Shown piece after piece: positions 4,677 to 8,966 of a stretch of 8,966 nt of DNA. The position numbers and the translations under genes are program-made. The stretch is taken from contig CAJWQX010000081.1 of NCBI GenBank assembly GCA_913045265.1, positions 1-8,966 of the forward strand, given 5' to 3'. Every line of letters starts with the position of its first letter. The first letter of the stretch is position 1. The DNA is from UBA11889 sp002313255. Lineage in GTDB: Bacteria; Pseudomonadota; Gammaproteobacteria; Pseudomonadales; Azotimanducaceae. The notes under the pieces were generated by a model that saw only the letters and a list, made by a program, of their open reading frames with translations, did no database searches and was not told the origin of the DNA.

Positions 4677-7490
4677 CTAGTTTCCAAACCGGTAACGCAA
4701 CTTAACTACAAAAACATCGATCACCGGATCCGAGAACGAATCCGTCAACAGATTGCCAAATTCATCGTCGACCCGATTGTCCAGGTTACTACCCCGGGTG
4801 TAGACGACGAATAGATCGGATAGCGGTGCGATCTCCCACCGATAACGAAGCTGCGCCGTCAATCGACTCATCGTGAAATCACCTATAGCCTCGTCAGCAT
4901 CTTTGTCGACTTCGATAAGCGCTCCAGGTTCCATTGGAATCTGATAAAACGCTTGCTCGTCGGCAACGATACCTGCCCATTGCATGGTTAACCGGAGCTG
5001 TTGTCGGGCCGTCAGAAAGACGTCCATGGCGAAACGCGGTTGCCAATTGCCCGCGTCAAACGTTGTCATCCGTCGACCACCTTGGTGCAACAACCAACCT
5101 TGGTGGTGCCGGTAATTAGCGTCAATATCCAGAGAAAAGCGATCGACTGGCTTAAAGGTTATGCCCACTCCTACAAACTGCGTCCGCCCGGACAAGTGTT
5201 CCTGCATAGCACCGCCCTGGATGCTCCAACTAAACGTTTGGCTAGTATCTGTGCCATAAGCCAGTTCCCAATACACGCGATCATGAGTGCGGAACGATCC
5301 ATTTCCTCGGCTTTCAAGGTCTTCCCATCGCCGCGGAAAGTAGTAAAAGTGCATCCGAACTTCGTTTCGATTAATGAACATCAAACTGTTGCGCGAAAAT
5401 ATTCCCGTCTTGATGTTGCGACCGTCGCCGTTCACCCAATTGGTAAGCGTCGACATGCTTCGCCAAGATCGAAATCGCTTCATACCGGAAGATTTCACGT
5501 ACATCAGCGAGTAGCGACCACCTATGCTATCCGACCGCTCCAGAAAACCGAGATCGCTGATATCAATTTTTTTGTCGAGATATTCGAGCCCGACCATATG
5601 CATCAGTCCCCGTCGTGGGGTGTAGCTAATATCTGCCCACCCACCAAATCCTTGGGAATCTTCGATATCGCTCATCAGGAATTGGGTGTCGACGTTCAAT
5701 TTGCCGCTCGCGTTCAAAAAATGAACATCGAATCCATGCGTCGTTGCTTTACGTAATGGGTGATCGACAACCGTCCCCAGATAACCAACGGAGCGCCGCC
5801 CTTCGTCTACGCTCTCGTACATCAACCGCGCCACACTGAAATTCCGGCCATCACCTTCGACGCCAGTCCGGATACCGTTCCTTAGTCCATAGACCACGGG
5901 ATCATCTTCGATTGCACTCAGAAAGCCGTATCGCATCGGTCCCGTTTGACCTGTCAATTTCAACGCCCCTAGAAGCTGGGTCGGTTTAGATCGCTCATAG
6001 CCCGGAACCGTGACGTCTGCTGGAATATCAATTAGTGGTGCACCACCGATACGGCGCGTATTCAGAAGCGTCGTCGGCGTCCCCCTGAAGCTCGTCGCCG
6101 TTTGCCGAGCCCCGCCCCCCGAACTACCACCTCCCCTCATCGTCTGAGACCGTGGCGACGTAATGAAGTTCTCGTTGCCTTCGAGGAAAAATAAACGCTT
6201 CTCAGGAAAGAAAGTCTCTCGTGAGGTCAAATTAACAACCACATCATCCGATTCCACCGCCCCAAAGTCAGGGTAAAGCGCCGCAGTTAACTGGAGATCG
6301 CTAGTTGGCCGCCAAAAGACGTCGATTCCGGCCCGAAAATCGGCTTCGTCTACGCCCGGCCCACTGTCGTAGCTTGTCGATCCGTACGGGAACACGACCA
6401 ATTGTTTCTTGGGAGTCACGCCTGGAAAGGCCATGGGTTTCAATGCCGACATAAAACGCGCCCCGGTAAACGGTAAAGCTGGCCAACCCCAGCGCTCGTC
6501 AATGTAGGCAACCTTTCGATTTACCCAAAATCCCATCACGCGATCGCCATCGACCCGCGGCAACGTCATCATCGACCAGGGTAAGAAAGCTTCAAGACTC
6601 CAACCGTCAGCGCGCGCGTGCGTTGCGGTTTCCCAGGGCCCGTCCCACTCCAAAGCAAACGATCGTTCTGGCGCAACTTTTCCATCAATCACGGACCCGC
6701 CGAGCGCGACATTGAACACGTATCCGTAAAGACCTTCACCGGACGTATCGAGGGCAATACCCCACGCGTCCCGGTTAATGTTGACGTCACGGCTCGACAG
6801 TCGAGCAATCAATGTTTCCACAGGTTGATAATTGACGACGCCAATGTATAGCCCACGGTCGGTGTAGAGAAAACGCATTTGAGTACGATGTCTGGCTTGC
6901 TCGAGCGTGTCCGGCTCCAGAACAACCATGTTGTCGTAAGCCTTGACTTCGTTCCAAATAGCCTCATTCAAGACACCATCGATTTCGATGCCGACAGTCT
7001 CGTATCTGGCAACGGCAACCGCATCTTGTCTCCCTTGCTCCTGCATAACGATGGATGAGCGCGAGGTTTCCGCTAGACTTTCATCTCCCGGCACCGAGAC
7101 GCCGGTGCTTCTTCTAAGCGACGCCACCCCAAAACGATCGACCGTGCTTGGGAGCCCGGTGGACTTCGCTTGCAATACCGGATGATTGACTTGACTTGGC
7201 AAGGACGACGATCTTGCATTCGACCAAAACCATGCATCGGCATACCTTCCCGCTCTTGCCGCGACCAGAAATTGTTGGGGATCCGATGTAAACACGACCA
7301 CGCGGTAGTAACGCTCGTCGTTAACGAGCACCTCAACAATCTCTGATTGGAGCCCTCGTGGGATCGTCGCACGCTCTTTTGTTGCCCGTGCGGGATCCGC
7401 ATAACTGCCGACCACGATTCCGCCATCGTCATTAGCGACGGTATACAAAGAGATAACCAACAGGCACCAGTAGCCTATGAAGCGGGACAT
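4677..7490 (-). CDS. Secreted CBM9-like/DUF5916 outer-membrane beta-barrel protein
   Basis: A large protein, 937 residues from the ATG at 7490. Residues 1-19 form a signal peptide (MSRF, hydrophobic core, cleavage near TVA-ND). Residues about 23-90 resemble a SPOR-like fold (GGIVVGSYADPARA, then YYRVVVFT), a weak match. A linker follows to about 160. A CBM9-like domain begins with IDGVLNEAIWNEV (170-182) and runs to about 355. The DUF5916 hallmark is ALYPDFGAVESD followed by ETFFPEKRLFFLEGN (404-439). The rest is a long run of alternating aromatic strands, as in an outer-membrane barrel, ending in KLRYRFGN. A Gly-rich loop (GGGSSGGGAR, 453-462) sits after the hallmark. The frame can be extended to a TTG at 7514, giving 945 residues, but a strong extended -10 at 7522-7530 puts the transcript start close to that TTG, so I prefer the ATG. 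DUF5916 proteins have no settled function; uptake or surface binding of glycans or peptides is a guess. Confidence 0.85.
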   Translation of the reverse strand: MSRFIGYWCLLVISLYTVANDDGGIVVGSYADPARATKERATIPRGLQSEIVEVLVNDERYYRVVVFTSDPQQFLVAARAGRYADAWFWSNARSSSLPSQVNHPVLQAKSTGLPSTVDRFGVASLRRSTGVSVPGDESLAETSRSSIVMQEQGRQDAVAVARYETVGIEIDGVLNEAIWNEVKAYDNMVVLEPDTLEQARHRTQMRFLYTDRGLYIGVVNYQPVETLIARLSSRDVNINRDAWGIALDTSGEGLYGYVFNVALGGSVIDGKVAPERSFALEWDGPWETATHARADGWSLEAFLPWSMMTLPRVDGDRVMGFWVNRKVAYIDERWGWPALPFTGARFMSALKPMAFPGVTPKKQLVVFPYGSTSYDSGPGVDEADFRAGIDVFWRPTSDLQLTAALYPDFGAVESDDVVVNLTSRETFFPEKRLFFLEGNENFITSPRSQTMRGGGSSGGGARQTATSFRGTPTTLLNTRRIGGAPLIDIPADVTVPGYERSKPTQLLGALKLTGQTGPMRYGFLSAIEDDPVVYGLRNGIRTGVEGDGRNFSVARLMYESVDEGRRSVGYLGTVVDHPLRKATTHGFDVHFLNASGKLNVDTQFLMSDIEDSQGFGGWADISYTPRRGLMHMVGLEYLDKKIDISDLGFLERSDSIGGRYSLMYVKSSGMKRFRSWRSMSTLTNWVNGDGRNIKTGIFSRNSLMFINRNEVRMHFYYFPRRWEDLESRGNGSFRTHDRVYWELAYGTDTSQTFSWSIQGGAMQEHLSGRTQFVGVGITFKPVDRFSLDIDANYRHHQGWLLHQGGRRMTTFDAGNWQPRFAMDVFLTARQQLRLTMQWAGIVADEQAFYQIPMEPGALIEVDKDADEAIGDFTMSRLTAQLRYRWEIAPLSDLFVVYTRGSNLDNRVDDEFGNLLTDSFSDPVIDVFVVKLRYRFGN
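6105..6134 (-). repeat. Gly/Ser-rich low-complexity codon run in the DUF5916 gene
   Basis: This stretch encodes GGGSSGGGAR just after the ETFFPEKR hallmark, in what is probably an exposed or periplasmic loop. It is simple-sequence DNA on the C-rich plus strand and might vary in length among strains. Confidence 0.4.
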
Positions 7491-7521
7491 ACGGAAGAGC
7501 CATCGAGAGTACAACTGAACG

Positions 7522-7530
7522 ATTATACCA
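7522..7530 (-). promoter_or_regulatory. Extended -10 promoter element of the DUF5916 gene
   Basis: Read on the minus strand, TGGTATAAT occurs at 7530-7522: a perfect TATAAT with the extended -10 TG. No good -35 lies 16-18 bp upstream, as is common for extended -10 promoters. Transcription would begin near 7515, about 25 bases before the ATG at 7490. Confidence 0.55.
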
Positions 7531-7644
7531 GTCCCCTACTTTGTCGGACCCAGCACCAGATTCCCTAGCCCCTACCCGCTTTAAACTAAAGCTCAAAACG
7601 AAGGTTTAACGATCAGATCATCATATTTTATTTCAAAATATTGC

Positions 7645-7661
7645 TATATCCTATTGATATA
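7645..7661. promoter_or_regulatory. Operator-like inverted repeat TATATC-N5-GATATA
   Basis: Two perfect 6-bp arms flank CTATT, 43 bases before the preferred SDR start. The form suits a dimeric regulator, but AT-rich DNA makes such palindromes common. Confidence 0.3.
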
Positions 7662-7693
7662 TATTGTTTTATTTGTCCATAAATAATGGCATC

Positions 7694-7699
7694 GGGGGA
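7694..7699 (+). promoter_or_regulatory. Ribosome binding site deciding the SDR start
   Basis: GGGGGA lies four bases before the ATG at 7704. The earlier in-frame ATG at 7686 has only AT-rich DNA before it and no Shine-Dalgarno, so 7704 is preferred. Confidence 0.55.
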
Positions 7700-7703
7700 C
7701 CTT

Positions 7704-8588
7704 ATGGAGACGGAAGAATTGGGCATTGCGGTGGTCACCGGCGCGAGTACCGGGATCGGTTTCGCCTCCGCCCTTGAACTCGCTCGTAGGGGTTACAAGG
7801 TATTTGCTGGTATGCGTAACACCAGCAAGGCGGAACCTCTAACAAAAGTTGCTGAGCTGGAAGGCCTTGGTATCACCGTCGTTCCCATGGACGTCACTTC
7901 AGCCGTATCCACCGACGCCGCATTCACGATCGTTCGGCAATCCGGACCGATCGACGTCTTGGTGAATAACGCCGGCATCGGCGGCGCGACACCATTGGAA
8001 TTGACGCCGGAACACGAACACCGTGCAATTTTTGAAACCAATTATTTTGGGGCAGTCCGTTGCATACAGGCCGTTTTGCCACAAATGCGGGAGCGCCGTA
8101 GCGGTACCATCGTTAATGTCACATCCATGGAAGGCCTGGTGGCAATGCCCAACCAAATTCCATACTCCGCAACGAAGTGGGCATTGGAATGCCTCGGCGA
8201 AGCACTTGCCCACGAAGTATTTCGGTTCAACATACGCGTCGTAAACATCGAACCCGGCGTCATCATGACGCGGATTTTTGATAACTCGACCGAAGCAACT
8301 CGCTACGACAAACAGTCGCCCTACCAACCGATCATGCGCCGCAACGGCAAAATGTTTAAAGCAGGATTCGATGCAAACGTTCAACCCAAACGGGTGGCCG
8401 AAACGATCGTGACTGCGATCCACGCCCCCGACTATCGACTACGATGGCCCGTGGGCGAGGATGCCGAAGGCATGTTCAATGGGCGCCGTGCGATCGATGA
8501 CGAAGATTGGATCGAGATGGGGGCAGATCTCAGCGATGAAGACTATAACCGTCGTTACGAAGAGTATTTTGGCATTCGACTCAGTTGA
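7704..8588 (+). CDS. Classical short-chain dehydrogenase/reductase, 17beta-HSD/retinol dehydrogenase-like
   Basis: A 294-residue NAD(P)-dependent oxidoreductase with every classical motif: TGASTGIG (12-19), NNAG (88-91), N113, and the catalytic S141, Y154 and K158 (YSATK). The sequence YKVFAGMR with R38 after strand two suggests NADP(H) preference. The extended C-terminal part (about 200-294), with ADLSDEDY and EYFGIRL, is longer than in minimal 250-residue SDRs and fits the cd05374-like 17beta-hydroxysteroid dehydrogenase group, recognised from memory. The substrate is unknown: an alcohol, diol or ketone of a lipid-like compound is likely. It makes a useful contrast with the cofactor-less SDR-fold protein at 2300-2983. 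The start at 7704 is chosen for its ribosome binding site; starting at 7686 would add MASGDL. Its last 8 bases overlap the end of the opposite dioxygenase gene. Confidence 0.92.
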   Translation: METEELGIAVVTGASTGIGFASALELARRGYKVFAGMRNTSKAEPLTKVAELEGLGITVVPMDVTSAVSTDAAFTIVRQSGPIDVLVNNAGIGGATPLELTPEHEHRAIFETNYFGAVRCIQAVLPQMRERRSGTIVNVTSMEGLVAMPNQIPYSATKWALECLGEALAHEVFRFNIRVVNIEPGVIMTRIFDNSTEATRYDKQSPYQPIMRRNGKMFKAGFDANVQPKRVAETIVTAIHAPDYRLRWPVGEDAEGMFNGRRAIDDEDWIEMGADLSDEDYNRRYEEYFGIRLS

Positions 8589-8966
8589 TAGCTGCCAAAG
8601 GAACGCCTTCTACCGTGACGCGGTGCATGAGACGGCGTTGACCGGGGTAGTCGTTTAACGCGTAATGCCAGGTCGCCCGATTGTCCCAGATCACCAGAGA
8701 CCCCGGTTTCCAGCGATAGCGAATGGTGTGTTCCGGACGCGCGCCAAAACGGTACAAGTAAGCAAGCAACGATTCTGATTCTGTCTTCGACCAACCGTCG
8801 AAACGCACCGTGAATGAAGGATTGACATAGAGCGATGGCCGACCAGATCCCGGATGCTCAATCACTACAGGATGCACCGCATCTTGGACCGCCAAGTCCG
8901 AGTTGTGTAGCCGTTTTCGAGGACGATCCCCCGCAACGTGCTCGTTTCCGAACACGTGTCGACTTG
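8581..8966 (-). CDS. TauD/TfdA-family Fe(II)/2-oxoglutarate dioxygenase, C-terminal part
   Basis: About 127 C-terminal residues of a dioxygenase; the frame is still open at the right edge, so the gene continues outside. A GTG at 8955 is only an internal valine. Family marks are AVHPVVIEHPGSGRPSLYVN (start of the jelly-roll core), WKPGSLVIWDNRATWHYA and RRLMHRVTVEG. The histidine of TWHYA (codon 8667-8665) matches the distal iron ligand (H255 in TauD), and the arginine of MHRVT (codon 8622-8620) the 2-oxoglutarate-binding R270. The HxD iron pair should lie upstream, outside the window. Such enzymes hydroxylate next to sulfonate, ether or other leaving groups, or act on carboxylic acids and terpenoid or steroid-like substrates. 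The substrate here cannot be told. It converges on the SDR with an 8-bp overlap. Confidence 0.92.
   Translation of the reverse strand, partial: SRHVFGNEHVAGDRPRKRLHNSDLAVQDAVHPVVIEHPGSGRPSLYVNPSFTVRFDGWSKTESESLLAYLYRFGARPEHTIRYRWKPGSLVIWDNRATWHYALNDYPGQRRLMHRVTVEGVPLAAIN

Larger units (their letters stand above)
7491..7703. promoter_or_regulatory. AT-rich divergent promoter region between the DUF5916 and SDR genes
   Basis: This 213-bp region separates two divergent genes. From about 7610 to 7690 it is strikingly AT-rich compared with the rest of the window. It holds the extended -10 of the minus-strand gene and an inverted repeat TATATC-N5-GATATA on the SDR side. For the SDR, TTGATA (7654-7659) and CATAAA (7678-7683) are 18 bp apart and could be a weak -35/-10 pair, although that leaves only a short leader. 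No small gene was seen. Confidence 0.5.

Noticed and set aside
5001..5756. 251-codon plus-strand open frame antisense to the DUF5916 gene
   Set aside because: It lies wholly inside a well-supported gene on the other strand, its translation is rich in H, P, R and S with no recognisable motif, and no ribosome binding site was seen.
7899..8423. 174-codon minus-strand open frame inside the SDR gene
   Set aside because: The opposite frame holds all classical SDR motifs; this one has a Cys/His/Phe-rich, domain-free translation typical of a shadow frame.
1..8966. Insertion sequences, CRISPR arrays, tRNA or other RNA genes
   Set aside because: No transposase-like frame, regularly spaced repeats or cloverleaf-like sequence was seen on reading both strands.

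Overview
The window looks like a catabolic stretch of a Gram-negative bacterium, most likely a marine or soil gammaproteobacterium. An outer-membrane beta-barrel protein with a signal peptide shows the Gram-negative envelope. Base composition is moderate, genes are tightly packed, and no mobile element, tRNA, rRNA or CRISPR array was seen. The taxonomic guess is an inference from gene content only.

Layout. (1) Positions 1-2136, minus strand: a crotonase-fold protein followed by two permeases of a branched-chain amino acid type (Liv/HAAT) ABC importer, livH and a partial livM that runs off the left edge; livH and livM overlap as TAATG. (2) Positions 2137-2299: divergent intergenic region with an 8-bp direct repeat at a 20-bp period and a small inverted repeat. 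(3) Positions 2300-4648, plus strand: an SDR-fold protein that carries halohydrin dehalogenase (HHDH) signatures rather than dehydrogenase ones, then an alpha/beta-hydrolase epoxide hydrolase of the microsomal type, then a small split-barrel flavin/F420-type protein starting one base after the hydrolase stop. (4) Positions 4677-7490, minus strand: a large secreted CBM9-like/DUF5916 outer-membrane barrel protein, convergent with the previous block. (5) Positions 7491-7703: AT-rich divergent promoter region. (6) Positions 7704-8588, plus strand: a true classical SDR. (7) Positions 8581-8966, minus strand: the C-terminal part of a TauD/TfdA-type 2-oxoglutarate dioxygenase, overlapping the SDR tail to tail by 8 bp.

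The main result is the gene pair at 2300-4245. The first protein has T-x4-F-x-G in place of the Rossmann glycine motif and S-x12-Y-x3-R in place of S-Y-K, which is the published signature of HHDHs. It sits directly upstream of an epoxide hydrolase with an intact catalytic triad. Together they would convert a vicinal halohydrin to an epoxide plus halide, and the epoxide to a diol. The neighbouring importer, crotonase, SDR and dioxygenase fit uptake and further oxidation of an organic acid or terpenoid-like substrate, but the natural substrate cannot be read from the sequence. A routine annotation would probably call the HHDH an 'SDR family oxidoreductase' and miss this.
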